Source: Compostibacter hankyongensis (GTDB taxonomy: Bacteria; Bacteroidota; Bacteroidia; Chitinophagales; Chitinophagaceae). Taken from it: 64,000 nt of DNA. The translations under genes were made by a program, and so were the position numbers. Shown one piece after another: positions 6,787 to 17,200 of the stretch. Where the stretch lies: NCBI RefSeq assembly GCF_039541075.1, contig NZ_BAABFN010000002.1, forward strand, positions 1 through 64,000, written 5' to 3'. How positions within the stretch are numbered: position 1 is the first letter of the stretch; each line of letters begins with the position of its first letter. Below the pieces are notes generated by a model. The model was not told where the DNA came from. It saw only the letters and a program-made list of their open reading frames with translations, and did no database searches.

Positions 6787-8886
6787 TTAATCCATCGTCC
6801 GGCTGCCATAGATCTCTATGTCCCCGATCCTCGCCGTTTTGTCCTTTCCGGTATCTAAAACGGACAGACGTATATACCTTGCCGTTACCGGTGTGATGTC
6901 CCTATCGGTAACGTTATCCGTATTATGGCTTCGGCGGTCTACGGTTTTCCAGCTTGTCCCGTCTGTACTGACCTCTATCTTGAATGATCTTGTATTGAAT
7001 GCCGGGTCCATCCCGTCTGCCCCGGCATGACGGATGACGTAACGGTCAATACGGTAGGGCTGCTTAAAGTCGAACCGGATCCATTTGGCACCGTTCCCCG
7101 AAGAGACCCACTTGTATTTCCCCGACGGGGTGCCGTCGGCAGCATAAGCCGCATCTGTTGCCGCAGGGCTGGAGGAGATTTCCATTTCAGGGGAAAGGGT
7201 GAGGTTAAAGTCAAGCTGATGCGCTTTGTTGAAGAGGGAAAAGAAATGGTCTCCCCGGCAGATGACGATATTGCCGGGGGACAATGCTTCCAGCTTTTCT
7301 TTCAGCCTGACGATATCCTTCGGTCCCATTTTCCAGGAGATACCCTGGGCAGCTAAGAAGAGGGGCTTTGAGCCATCAAAGGTCTTGATCTGCTGTTGCC
7401 ATTTTTTGTAGATGTCATCGACATTGCCCGCATAGCCCGGCCTATTGGGTATAAAGGCCAGCCGGCCCCCTTTGGTTACTGTTTTTAGCGGAGCCCCTCG
7501 TCCCCAGTCCTCGAGGGTTGCACCGTACAGATAGCGACAGTTATTCGTATAGGCTTCCATCTGGGCTCCGTTGAGCTCGTCCCAGATGGTGATCACACGG
7601 AGACCGGCTTTTTCGATATAGGGTTGGGTGAACTTTGTGTACGCGTCGATATACCGCTGTTCCCCGCTCAGGTTCCATTTTTTGTTGAGCGCGTCGTAGA
7701 TCAGCGCATAGCCGAGCCCCGAAGGGCCGGAGGCAAAAAAATCATTCGGAGTAGCCGTCGCATAATAGTAATTCAGCAGGCCCGGTCCCAGATCCGCCAG
7801 GGCAGGACTAACGGTCCAGTTGATCGGGATGATCCCGCGGCTTTTGTCGTCCCACAGCTTTGACATGGCGTGCTGGCAGTATTGTACATTGTCGCCGTCG
7901 CTTAGGAAAACGGCGATATAGATCTTGTTTTCCAGCTTCGGCATTTTCGGAACTTCCGGTAGAGATATGATATGGGACATCCCGGCATAGACGCTTGCAT
8001 TTTCATAGAAATCGGCGGCGACAGTGGAAATGCCGCGGGATGTGCCCAGCCCGACACCGGAGCGCTCTTCGGGCCACCACCCCAGGATGATACTTTCTCC
8101 GGCTTTCATATCGGCCAGGAACGTATTCAGTACCTGCTTCTCTTCTTCTTTCCGGGGATCCAGCCAGACGAATGCTGCCCCGGAAGCAATCCCGATATCC
8201 CGTATGCGGGTTTCCACGCCAGGACTTAAGCTCACCAGTAATTGCTGGGTACACGCTTTCCAGTAATGATCATAGAGATAACGGTATATCTCTGCAGCGG
8301 TGGTGTACGGCAGCTTGGTCAGGTCTTCCAGCACCGGAAGCCGGATGCCGTAGCGGGTCAATGCTGCATAGTCCGCGGGTGTAACGGGCAGTGCATTCCT
8401 GATGCCGCTGACCGTGCTGGCGAGATTGCGGTATGCTGCATTTTTTTCCGTAGTGTACAGCACGACGCCTGCTATTTCTTTCCTGTACTTTTCCAGCAGC
8501 TGCCATTTCCGGGTAGAGGGATATTCCCGGATATTAAGATGAAGATGGCCGGGCCACTTGTTTTTGCCTTCCGGCGCCACCTCATACAGGAAGATACGCG
8601 GCTGTGTTTTGTTGACCAGGCCCTGCAGGGCGGCAAACATCGTTTTTTCGGAGGAAGAAAGATTTCCGTTAGCGACATCGATCCCGTCAAGCGTGTCGGC
8701 CGGGATTGACAGCCGGGAGAACGCCTGGCCCCGGGGCCAGGATATTCCTTTTTCCAACAGCTTATGGGGTTCCCGTCGGAGAGGTTTGTTCATGTTTTGG
8801 CCGAAAACCGGCAAACAGATTGCCGCCAATGCCAGAGCAGGTATTCCCTTCGCGATAAACCGGATCCCGTTGAATAGTTTTTTCAT
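6787..8886 (-). CDS. GxGYxYP-family protein with C-terminal F5/8C (CBM32-like) domain
   Basis: A 699-residue secreted protein: signal peptide at about residues 1-29 (LALAAICLPVFGQ), an N-terminal GxGYxYP-associated region, the family core (PF14323) with VFLSDGDNVQYC near 335 and GPSGLGYALI near 385, and a C-terminal discoidin domain from about 560 to the end that should bind sugar. The motif that names the family is altered: GLGYALI replaces GxGYxYP. The core is considered a putative glycoside hydrolase domain of unsettled activity. It lies downstream of SusC/SusD, Gfo/Idh and DUF2961 genes in the same direction, so a role in the same locus is likely. Confidence 0.82.
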   Translation of the reverse strand: MKKLFNGIRFIAKGIPALALAAICLPVFGQNMNKPLRREPHKLLEKGISWPRGQAFSRLSIPADTLDGIDVANGNLSSSEKTMFAALQGLVNKTQPRIFLYEVAPEGKNKWPGHLHLNIREYPSTRKWQLLEKYRKEIAGVVLYTTEKNAAYRNLASTVSGIRNALPVTPADYAALTRYGIRLPVLEDLTKLPYTTAAEIYRYLYDHYWKACTQQLLVSLSPGVETRIRDIGIASGAAFVWLDPRKEEEKQVLNTFLADMKAGESIILGWWPEERSGVGLGTSRGISTVAADFYENASVYAGMSHIISLPEVPKMPKLENKIYIAVFLSDGDNVQYCQHAMSKLWDDKSRGIIPINWTVSPALADLGPGLLNYYYATATPNDFFASGPSGLGYALIYDALNKKWNLSGEQRYIDAYTKFTQPYIEKAGLRVITIWDELNGAQMEAYTNNCRYLYGATLEDWGRGAPLKTVTKGGRLAFIPNRPGYAGNVDDIYKKWQQQIKTFDGSKPLFLAAQGISWKMGPKDIVRLKEKLEALSPGNIVICRGDHFFSLFNKAHQLDFNLTLSPEMEISSSPAATDAAYAADGTPSGKYKWVSSGNGAKWIRFDFKQPYRIDRYVIRHAGADGMDPAFNTRSFKIEVSTDGTSWKTVDRRSHNTDNVTDRDITPVTARYIRLSVLDTGKDKTARIGDIEIYGSRTMD

Positions 8887-8964
8887 GCTTTTTGTTGATC
8901 CTGTCTTTGGGTAGCCGCCGGTATTTGTTAAAAATAAACATGGAGCCGGGGTTGGAGGTGTCGG

Positions 8965-11058
8965 TTACTGCCTGTAGCAGTAAACCCAGTAACGGAAGCT
9001 GTTCAGCTCGCGCTTCACCGATTGAACATACTCGATCTTAACGGTTACCTGCTTTTTCCCCTGTGTATATGCTTTGGGTATCTCGTATTCGCTGTCGAAC
9101 CATCCGTCGAACGACCGTTCTCCTTTTTGGGGCATGTCGGAATAGGTCACGATATGCCAGGGGAGGGGCAGCTTTTTCCCGTCCACGTAAACATTCCCGG
9201 TCTGTATGCCGTTTCCCGAGCGGTTTATCCTGGCGGTCAGCCTTACGCCTTCATTTTGGGGATTGAGATGCACGCTGAACTCGCTGTAGCCGTTAAAGGA
9301 CCTGCCGTTATCCGTGGTTTCGTTGTAATCGTCCGCAGTGGCATAGCTGTCATAGCTTTGGGTCAGCGTGCCGCTCCATTGCTGTCCCGTTATCTTATAG
9401 GCATGCGATTGTTCGCTTACCGCATCGCCTACGTCGAGGCTGTCGCTCAGCAGCAGGGTTCTACCCCCGGCGGCTTTATAATAGCAGACCACGAATTCGG
9501 TCTCACAGGTCGAGGTATCGGTGCCGGTCCGCCTCCTGGCCAGCATAGCCGGGTAGCCGTATCTTCCACCCGTCTGTTCGAAACGCATGTCGATGGAATT
9601 GTAAAAGATATAAGGCTCGTTCATGTGTATCCGGTAAGATCCTTTTACGCCGGATATCAGCGCTCCCCAGAGCGGTTTGGCATAGGTGAAGCCCGCCCAG
9701 CCCTGGTTGAAATCGTCCTCGGTACCGTCGCCGTGTATCCGGGGCATGTGCTGATCGTCTATATAGGTAAACTCGTCCCCGTCTTCGAGGAAGTTGCCCG
9801 ACCACATATTTACCGATACCACCTGTCCATGTCCTTCTTCTTTGAAAGCGTTGACATAAGGCCTTTCAAACTTCCGGGTCCAGGCTCCGTCTGCCGAATC
9901 CTTGGTCAGCTTGGCCATAAAATAGGCTGCTTTGTGCTGGGGGTACCGGTAAACGGAAGCCGGCTTGTAGGCGATCCTGGAAGTCAGGGCGCTGATCGGC
10001 GTTTTGCTTTTGTTGACGATCTCGATCCTTGCTTTTTTCCAGAACGGCATGGGCCAGTAGCAGTACATGGAGTGTTGCCCGGCATCAAAGCCGAAAAGAA
10101 GGTTGCTCAGGGAAGCTTCCCATTTGTTGTCTTTCCATCCGCCCCCGCCGAAGAAGTAGCTTACCGGCATGTCCACGGCCGGTGGCTTCAGATCATCCCA
10201 GTAAATACGGATATACGTGTTGTAAAATGTTTCAGCGCTATAAGGGCTGATCTTTAACTGTATGCCGGTGACGGAGCCCTCTTTTGGGGAGGCAAAGACA
10301 ACGGCTTTTTCATTAGGCTGAAGGGAAACATGTTTTTCCGTATACCGGTTACCGGCGGTATCTTTCGGATCGCTGCCCAGATGGGTCCACTGTTCTTTTA
10401 CGGTTTTTTCATATTCGTCGCTTTCCGACGTCCAGGAATTGACCATGGTACCCTGCGGATAGGTCAGGTAATCATACTGATACCAATTGCGCCCGTCGTC
10501 GTTATTCTCTTTCAGCAGCCTGGTGATCAGGGTATCCGAGAGGGTGACCTTCAGGCGTTTGCTGAAGGGAAAAGGGTAATAACAGATGCCGAAGTTATCG
10601 TGCTTGTCCAGCAGGGTGAAGGGGGCGGTGATCGGAGCATGTTGTCCGCTGAAAAATTCCTTTACCGGCAGGTCGACCTTAGGGGTCGCTTCATCGTCAA
10701 AATAGTATCTGATCCGGAGGGTCGGGCTCATTTGCCCGATCCCTTTCCAGATATTCATCTGCTGCCGGTACAGACAGCCGGGGCCATAGGCGTCAAAGAT
10801 GACCAGCTCCCCGCTGCTGTCGATATATTTTTTGAACGTGCTTTGAAGGAGCCCGAAGCCGTTTCCTCCGGAGGCATCGTAGGAAATAAACCGGTTCTTC
10901 TTTGTTCCCGGCGGAAAGAGAAAGGGCAGGCGTTCCACTTTGGCCATGGCTTCCAATCCGGTGACCACATTCGCGCTGTTATCTTCTTTTTCCCTGCATG
11001 AAATACAGAAAAGGGTTCCGGCGCATGCGAGCAGCAGGAGAAAGAACAGCTGTTTCAT
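8965..11058 (-). CDS. DUF2961 lipoprotein (GH172 family)
   Basis: A 697-residue lipoprotein (lipobox ending at Cys21, CISC) of Pfam DUF2961, assigned to glycoside hydrolase family 172. Members include difructose dianhydride-forming or -cleaving enzymes and D-arabinofuranosidases. It shows the family's repeated jelly-roll layout: IRYYFDDEATPKVDLPVKEFF near residue 115 and IRIYWDDLKPPAVDMPVSYFF near 290 are internal copies of one motif. An extra 200-residue C-terminal part ends in KRELNSFRYWVYCYRQ. It is 8 nt after the Gfo/Idh gene, hence in one operon. The lipid anchor suggests the outer membrane or cell surface. Which furanoside or other sugar is cut cannot be read from the sequence. Confidence 0.85.
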   Translation of the reverse strand: MKQLFFLLLLACAGTLFCISCREKEDNSANVVTGLEAMAKVERLPFLFPPGTKKNRFISYDASGGNGFGLLQSTFKKYIDSSGELVIFDAYGPGCLYRQQMNIWKGIGQMSPTLRIRYYFDDEATPKVDLPVKEFFSGQHAPITAPFTLLDKHDNFGICYYPFPFSKRLKVTLSDTLITRLLKENNDDGRNWYQYDYLTYPQGTMVNSWTSESDEYEKTVKEQWTHLGSDPKDTAGNRYTEKHVSLQPNEKAVVFASPKEGSVTGIQLKISPYSAETFYNTYIRIYWDDLKPPAVDMPVSYFFGGGGWKDNKWEASLSNLLFGFDAGQHSMYCYWPMPFWKKARIEIVNKSKTPISALTSRIAYKPASVYRYPQHKAAYFMAKLTKDSADGAWTRKFERPYVNAFKEEGHGQVVSVNMWSGNFLEDGDEFTYIDDQHMPRIHGDGTEDDFNQGWAGFTYAKPLWGALISGVKGSYRIHMNEPYIFYNSIDMRFEQTGGRYGYPAMLARRRTGTDTSTCETEFVVCYYKAAGGRTLLLSDSLDVGDAVSEQSHAYKITGQQWSGTLTQSYDSYATADDYNETTDNGRSFNGYSEFSVHLNPQNEGVRLTARINRSGNGIQTGNVYVDGKKLPLPWHIVTYSDMPQKGERSFDGWFDSEYEIPKAYTQGKKQVTVKIEYVQSVKRELNSFRYWVYCYRQ

Positions 11059-11066
11059 AATTTACT

Positions 11067-12248
11067 TCATCCGAGTTCGCTGATATCGATTTCTTTTCTT
11101 TCCTGCGAGGAGCGGAAAGCGCCTTCGCATATCTGTACGGTCTGGCGTCCTATCGGTCCGTCGGGATAAGCCTTTTTCTTTCCGGCCACCACTTCGGCAA
11201 AGTACGCCATTTCTTCGACCACGCCGCCGCCTCTGGGGAGGGGGCGTATTTCCGGTTTGGGAGGCGCTCCGTGGTGCCCGGGAACGCCCGGCGGAAAGCC
11301 ATAGTGGATGGAAAGCTGGCCTCCCCCGAACTGGAGGGTGCCGTTTACGCAGAAAAAGGTGTCAGGGGATGCGGGGCCGTAGCTGTATACCACGCCGCCA
11401 TAGTTCATCACGGCGCCGTTGGCATACCGTACCACTACACCGCCGTGGTCTGCCGAATCACGTTTGCGGAGGGCGAGGTCGTTTACGCCCTGGATGCTGG
11501 AAACCGATACGGGCTCGCTGTCGAAGATCCAGTTGTTGACGTCGATGATATGGGCGCCCATTTCGTAGATCACGCCGCCGCTTTGCTTTTGGTTGAGCCT
11601 CCAATACTGCACGCCGGGGGGATATTCATCGGGGGCAGGTACCCGCCAGTCGCCCCGGTAATCATTCAGGTCGGAATACAGGATCTTGCCCACGGGCTGG
11701 TTCCGGATGGCGTCCACCAGCACCTTGTAATCGGGGGAATGGCGGCGCTGGGTGCCGATCTGGAGCTGCTTCTTCGTGCGTTCCACGGCGCGGACCATCT
11801 CGTTACAATCGGCTACGGTCAACGCCATGGGCTTTTCGCAGAACACATGCTTGCCCGCTTCCAGCGCGGCGATGGTATGCTCCTTATGCAGGTAAGGCGG
11901 GGTGATCACGGCGATCGCTTCCAGGTCATCCTGCTTTAACATATCGTCCAGGTGCTCGTAAAACCGCGGCTTCGGTCCTTTTTTGATCAGCTCCGCCCGC
12001 TGGGGCATCTTGTGCTGGACGATATCGCAGAGTGCGGCGATCTCGATATCCGGTACCTGGTTCAGGGCGCCGATGATGGCCTTGCTGCGGTTGCCGCAAC
12101 CCACGACCCCGAGCTTGTATTTTTTACCAGGGGCCGTTGACCCGGCGAAAGCCGCCAATGGATTGCCGGATAATACTGCGGTGCCGGCCATGCCGATCAG
12201 ACTATGTCCGATAAAGTTGCGCCGGGAAAAATGCTTTTTGTTGCTCAT
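11067..12248 (-). CDS. Tat-exported Gfo/Idh/MocA family oxidoreductase
   Basis: A 393-residue NAD(P)-dependent dehydrogenase. A twin-arginine signal (SRRNFIG, residues 8-14) precedes a Rossmann domain with LGVVGCGNRSKA and the family motif CEKPMA; a GGVIYEMGAHIIDVNNW block lies in the substrate domain. Export of a nicotinamide enzyme implies folding with bound cofactor before Tat transport, as is known for glucose-fructose oxidoreductase. ATG 12248 is preferred to 12293 because it puts the signal near the N-terminus. It sits 85 nt after SusD and 8 nt before the GH172 gene. A role in oxidising, or re-reducing, a glycoside at C3 is inferred from DUF1080 and TIM-barrel genes in the locus. Confidence 0.86.
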   Translation of the reverse strand: MSNKKHFSRRNFIGHSLIGMAGTAVLSGNPLAAFAGSTAPGKKYKLGVVGCGNRSKAIIGALNQVPDIEIAALCDIVQHKMPQRAELIKKGPKPRFYEHLDDMLKQDDLEAIAVITPPYLHKEHTIAALEAGKHVFCEKPMALTVADCNEMVRAVERTKKQLQIGTQRRHSPDYKVLVDAIRNQPVGKILYSDLNDYRGDWRVPAPDEYPPGVQYWRLNQKQSGGVIYEMGAHIIDVNNWIFDSEPVSVSSIQGVNDLALRKRDSADHGGVVVRYANGAVMNYGGVVYSYGPASPDTFFCVNGTLQFGGGQLSIHYGFPPGVPGHHGAPPKPEIRPLPRGGGVVEEMAYFAEVVAGKKKAYPDGPIGRQTVQICEGAFRSSQERKEIDISELG

Positions 12249-12333
12249 AGGATGGTTTTCTGAGTTAGGGATCATAAATAAGCAGCCGGTCATACCGCCA
12301 GCACAACCGGTCTGCTAAAGCGGTTTGCTATAT

Positions 12334-14223
12334 TCAGTAATTGGGGTTCTGGTCTATCTGCGGGGCCTTGTTGATCTCATCCCGCGCAATCGGCAGCCAG
12401 TAGGCGTTGTCCTTCCACTCCCTTTTGTCTACTATGGAGGTGGAGGAGACGCTGTATTGCCATTTAGTACGTCCGTCGGCATAATGATAGATCAGCATCG
12501 GATACAGGTTGGAAATCGCATCCGGCGCGATCATCCATTTGCGCATCATATAAAAGCGGTCGCCCTCGCCAAAGAATTCGAGCTGACGCTCCTTCCGGTA
12601 CCATTCCCGGGCCTGGGCCTGATCGGCAGTCACCCGGTCCGGCAATCCGGCGCGGTTACGGATCATGTTCAGGGCCTTTACCCCTTCCGACACCTCGCCC
12701 AGCTCGATGCAGGCCTCGGCATAATCCATGACCACCTCCGCATAGCGGAACTCGATCCAGGCATTGTCATTTTTATAGTACTGTCCGTCGAGGTCCTTGT
12801 CTACATATTTTTTTACATAATACCCCGTTTTGGTCCCGTTCCAGCTTTCGGTGGCCGTCTGCCGGGTATCCAATCCCGCCCGTTGCTTACCGTTGGCATC
12901 GATGTAGTAGCCGGTCTGCACGGCGTTATCCGGATCCTGGGCAGCCAGGTCGTTCGGCCGCTGTTGCCATTTGGCTCCGTCGTACAGTATGGAGGCGTAA
13001 AAGCGGGGTTCCCGGCCGACATAGGGATTTCGTTCCGGGTCTGCCGCCAGCTGGGCAGCCGTAAAGTCGCGTAAGGTATCATTGCCGGGATTGTTTTTGT
13101 CCCATACGAAGGGCGTGCCGTCTTTCATTTCGAAAAGGCGAACAAGCTGTTCCGTTGGTTCGTTCTGGCCGAAGTTATGCCACCCGTTGGGCGCCCAGCT
13201 CAGGTTCATATCCTTCTGGTTGCCTTCGGCATTCTTGAGCTGTATGCCGAACATTACCTCGTCGTTCCAGGCGCCTTTTTGCATAAAGATGCCGTAAAAG
13301 TTATCTGCATAAGCGGTTACGTCCTCGTCGGTCATATTGGCCGGCGGGTCGTCGGTGGAGCCCGTGAGGGCATAGTGACCGTATTTTCCTTCCATGATCT
13401 CTTTAGCGATCTGTTTGGCTGCTTTCAGCCGCTCCTCGCGGGAACCTTTCTGGAAGGATACCAGAGGATTGGAAGGCTCGTAGCCGCCGTTCATCAGCTT
13501 GCCGGCACAAAAGCTGAGCAGCTTGGATTTCAGGGCTGCGGCGGCCCCGAGGGTAGCGCGGCCCTGCTCGATATCCTGTTTCATCGGCAGCCCGGCCATG
13601 GCGCTGTCGATATCCTTCAGGATGAAGGCCAGCGTTTCGTCCACGCCGGAACGTTTTACCGACAGGAAATCATCGCCGAGGTTGAAGGGTTTGTCGATCA
13701 GGATAAGTCCCCCATAGACCCGCATCAGGTAAGTATAGTCGTAGGCCCGTATGAAATAAGCCTCGGCCTTCATCCGGTCGCGCAGGACTATGTCTTCGGG
13801 AAGGGGGGCGGGTACCTTGTCGATATTGGCCAGCAAAGTATTTACATTTTGGATATTGCCATATAGGGAGTCCCATCTGATAAACTGAAACCAGTTTTGG
13901 CCAAAGGCGCCGAGGTTATCCGGCGAAAGGGTGCCTTTTATGTTGCCGACGATGTTGGGGCGCTGCATGTTCAGCATCTCATCGGTAGCCGTGGAAAGCA
14001 GGTCCTTGTTCAGGCTCAGGGCCGGGTTAGTGGGGCTTATCAGCACCGAGCCGTCCATATTAGCATAACAATTGCCGAGATAAGCCTTTGTGACGTTGAT
14101 ATCCTGGAATACGGTTTCTTCGTTAAAAGAGTCCACCGCCTTCTGGTCAAGCACTTTTTTGCAGGACGAGAACGCTATTATCCCTACGACGGCTGTGACT
14201 ATATAACATATTGTTTTTTTCAT
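12334..14223 (-). CDS. SusD/RagB-family glycan-binding lipoprotein
   Basis: A 629-residue surface lipoprotein (lipobox IAFSSC, Cys21) with the TPR-rich SusD fold: YFIRAYDYTYLMRVYGG near 155 is the usual helix motif, YAEACIELGE lies near 490, and the end reads DEINKAPQIDQNPNY, the standard C-terminal signature. It should form a complex with the SusC encoded 54 nt upstream and capture the glycan on the cell surface. At 629 residues it is long for the family, with extra loops in the sugar-facing half. The downstream Gfo/Idh, GH172 and GxGYxYP genes probably share the transcript. Confidence 0.95.
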   Translation of the reverse strand: MKKTICYIVTAVVGIIAFSSCKKVLDQKAVDSFNEETVFQDINVTKAYLGNCYANMDGSVLISPTNPALSLNKDLLSTATDEMLNMQRPNIVGNIKGTLSPDNLGAFGQNWFQFIRWDSLYGNIQNVNTLLANIDKVPAPLPEDIVLRDRMKAEAYFIRAYDYTYLMRVYGGLILIDKPFNLGDDFLSVKRSGVDETLAFILKDIDSAMAGLPMKQDIEQGRATLGAAAALKSKLLSFCAGKLMNGGYEPSNPLVSFQKGSREERLKAAKQIAKEIMEGKYGHYALTGSTDDPPANMTDEDVTAYADNFYGIFMQKGAWNDEVMFGIQLKNAEGNQKDMNLSWAPNGWHNFGQNEPTEQLVRLFEMKDGTPFVWDKNNPGNDTLRDFTAAQLAADPERNPYVGREPRFYASILYDGAKWQQRPNDLAAQDPDNAVQTGYYIDANGKQRAGLDTRQTATESWNGTKTGYYVKKYVDKDLDGQYYKNDNAWIEFRYAEVVMDYAEACIELGEVSEGVKALNMIRNRAGLPDRVTADQAQAREWYRKERQLEFFGEGDRFYMMRKWMIAPDAISNLYPMLIYHYADGRTKWQYSVSSTSIVDKREWKDNAYWLPIARDEINKAPQIDQNPNY

Positions 14224-14277
14224 TTGTCGGTAATTTATTTTGATTGCTCAGATTAACCTGTCAGGTTTCTTTATGGA

Positions 14278-17200
14278 TTATTGAAAAGTCACCTGAGCAC
14301 CGATGGCAAAGGTTTTTACGGTCGGATAAGCGATCGGGCTGCTTATTTCGGGATCGAAATTCTTCTGGGCTGAGTAGAGCATGAGCAGGTTACTTGCCGC
14401 CACGTATATATTGGCCCTGGATACGCCGATACCGTGCAGGAGATTATTGGGAAGCGTATAGCTCAGCATGGCGTTCTTCAGCCGGCAATAGGCCATATTC
14501 GCATACCAGTAGGTGTTGTCGTTCACCTGAAAACCCCAGTACTGATCTACCCGGTTGTAGGCCCTCGGGATATCGGTATGGGTATTCTCGGGGGTCCAGC
14601 GGTTGTCGAAGTTCCACTGGAAATAGTTCCCGGCCTCACCGCGGCGCTGGTCGGCATAGTTATACCGGTAATAGGAGCCCTGGCCCTGGACCAGCAGGGA
14701 GAAGGTCCAGTTCTTATACTGGGCATCCAGGGTGATCCCATAGAATAATTCCGGCGCATCGGTTCTGTCCAGCAGGATCCGGTCGTCGCTGGTGATCTTG
14801 CCATCCTTGTTCACGTCTTCGAAGATGATATCGCCGGGTCCGGCCCCCGTCCAGTGCGGATAGTTTTCCACGGCTGCGTCGTCGGCAAAGACGCCAATGG
14901 CGCGGTAAAGCAGGGTAGCGCCATAAGGATGGCCGGTCCGCTGTTGCCAGGGGACCGACCGCTTCGGTTCGTCGGTAAAGATGACCCGGTTATGGCTGTA
15001 GCTCATATTACCCCCCACACTGAAATTGAAGTCCTTGCTCACCTGCTGCTGGTAACCGGCTTCCAGCTCGAAGCCCCGGTTGTCCACCTTGGCAATGTTC
15101 TCGTCCGGGAGGGCAAGACCCGTATAGGCTGGTACGGAGGCGCTCCTTGGAGCCAGGATATCAGAACGTTCGTTGTAAAAGAAATCCGCGTTCAGATAGA
15201 ATTTATCCTCGAGGAATTTTGAATCAAACCCTACGTTATAGGTGGTCTGCTTTTCCCAGGTAATGTTGGGGTTGGCCACACCTTGCTGGAAGACGGTTGT
15301 TTCGATCGCTTTATCGTCCCCCAGGGCTAACCCGGTATTGAGCACATATTTATTCATATACTGAAAGGGGTCGCCCGGGTCCATCCCCATCTTCCCGTAG
15401 GAGGCCCTCAGCTTGAAGTAATTGATAAAGCGGATATTGTCTTTCCAGAACCTTTCTTCGGAGGCCCTCCAACCCAGCAATACGGCGGGAAAAGCGCCCC
15501 AGCGGCTGTCCGGCGGGAATTTCAGCGAGCCGTCCATGCGGAAGAGCACTTCGGCCAGGTACTTGTCCTTGTAGTTGTAATTGAGGCGGCCGATCCAGGA
15601 TTCCCGGGCATACAACATGGTGGTTCCCGAGTTTTGCCGGTCAGTAAGCGATCCCGCATTAATGGTTTGTATAATATCCGAGATATAATGTTTTCTGAAT
15701 GCGCCGATGTTGTTGGTGTCTTCCCGCATCTGCTCATAGGCGCCAAACAGGGAAAGCGAATGATCCCCGAATTTCCGGGAATAGGTAAAGTTGATGTTCC
15801 CCAGCCGGCGGAGAATACGCTCATAGTTTTCCTGGAGCTCGGGTTCGGTATATCCGCGCTTGGCCGGACTCAGCTCCATGGAAGTAATATAGCCTTCGTC
15901 GTTCCGGACGGCCTCATCCCAGTTCGGGAAATAGAGGGTCCAGGGTTTGCGGAAGATCTTCTGGTAACGGTTATAGATATCCATGCTGTAATAGCCGTCA
16001 ATGGTCAGTCCCTTTATCATGGGCGGGGTGATCGACAACTTCAGGGTGAGCTCGTTCTTATAGCTTTTGTTATCGTTATATCCACCCTGCAGCGTAGAGG
16101 TCACCACCGGGTTATCCCCGTATTCGAGGTCGGGGCCGGGTTCCCCGCTGGGCCAGAACGCCCATTGGGTGGGGAGCAGACGCATGGACTGGCCATAGAT
16201 CTCGGCCGCGCTTTTGGTAGGATAATATTTGTCAATGATAAAACCGGCATAGTCGGCCGAAGCCTTTAGCCAGTCGGTGATGGGGATGTCCAGTTTTCCT
16301 CTCAGATTATATTGGTGGTAGTTGGTAGACTGCTGTTTGTAGATCGCTTCCTCGTTGCGGTATCCTACAGAGAGATAATAGTTCATCTTCCCGGTCCCGC
16401 CATCCAGGGTGATATCGTGCCGGCTGGTGGTGGTCCATTTGGACACCAGCTCGTCCACCCAGTTCGTATTGGGATGCTCCCAGGGATCCTTCCCGTTGTA
16501 GAACAACGCGATGTCCTCATCCGAGAAAGTACGGGGCCGGCCCTCATAATCCTGGTATTCGCTCAACATGGTGGCATAATCGCCGGCGCTGAGCGCTTTC
16601 GGCAGCCGGGTGGGCGTCATGAATCCCTGGTAGAACGAGTAGTTGAGCCGGGGCTTGCCGGTTGTTCCCCTTTTGGTGGTCACCAGGATAACGCCGTTGG
16701 CGGCCTGGGCTCCGTAGATGGCGGCGGACGCATCCTTCAGCAGGGAGATGCTTTCAATATCTGAGGGATCGATCTCGTTCAGCGCGCGTCCGGGAATGCC
16801 GTCGATCACTACCAGCGGGTCGGTAATCTCGCCTTTTCCCAGCGTGGTGCGTCCCCGTACCATGATCTTCGCCCCGTTCTGCCCGGGCTCCCCATTGCCC
16901 TGCATTACTGTGGCGCCGGGAAGGCGACCCGAGATGGCATTGGAGACATTGGGCACGGGGATATTGGCGATCTTATCACCCGACACCGAAGTCACCGAAC
17001 CGACCACATCCGCCCGCTTCTGGGCGCCATAGCCGACCACCACCACTTCATTCAGCGAATTCAGATCGGCAACGAGCGTGATATTGATGGTCTTTTTCCC
17101 ATTTACGGGTATCTGCTGGGTTTGGTATCCGGTAAAGGAAAAGGTGAGCGTGGCGGTATCCGGAACCGACAGGGAATATCTGCCGTCGGCCCCTGTTGCG

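Noticed and set aside
9022..10257. Long plus-strand frame opposite the DUF2961 gene
   Set aside because: No recognisable motif and no promoter; the minus-strand protein has internal repeats and a lipobox.
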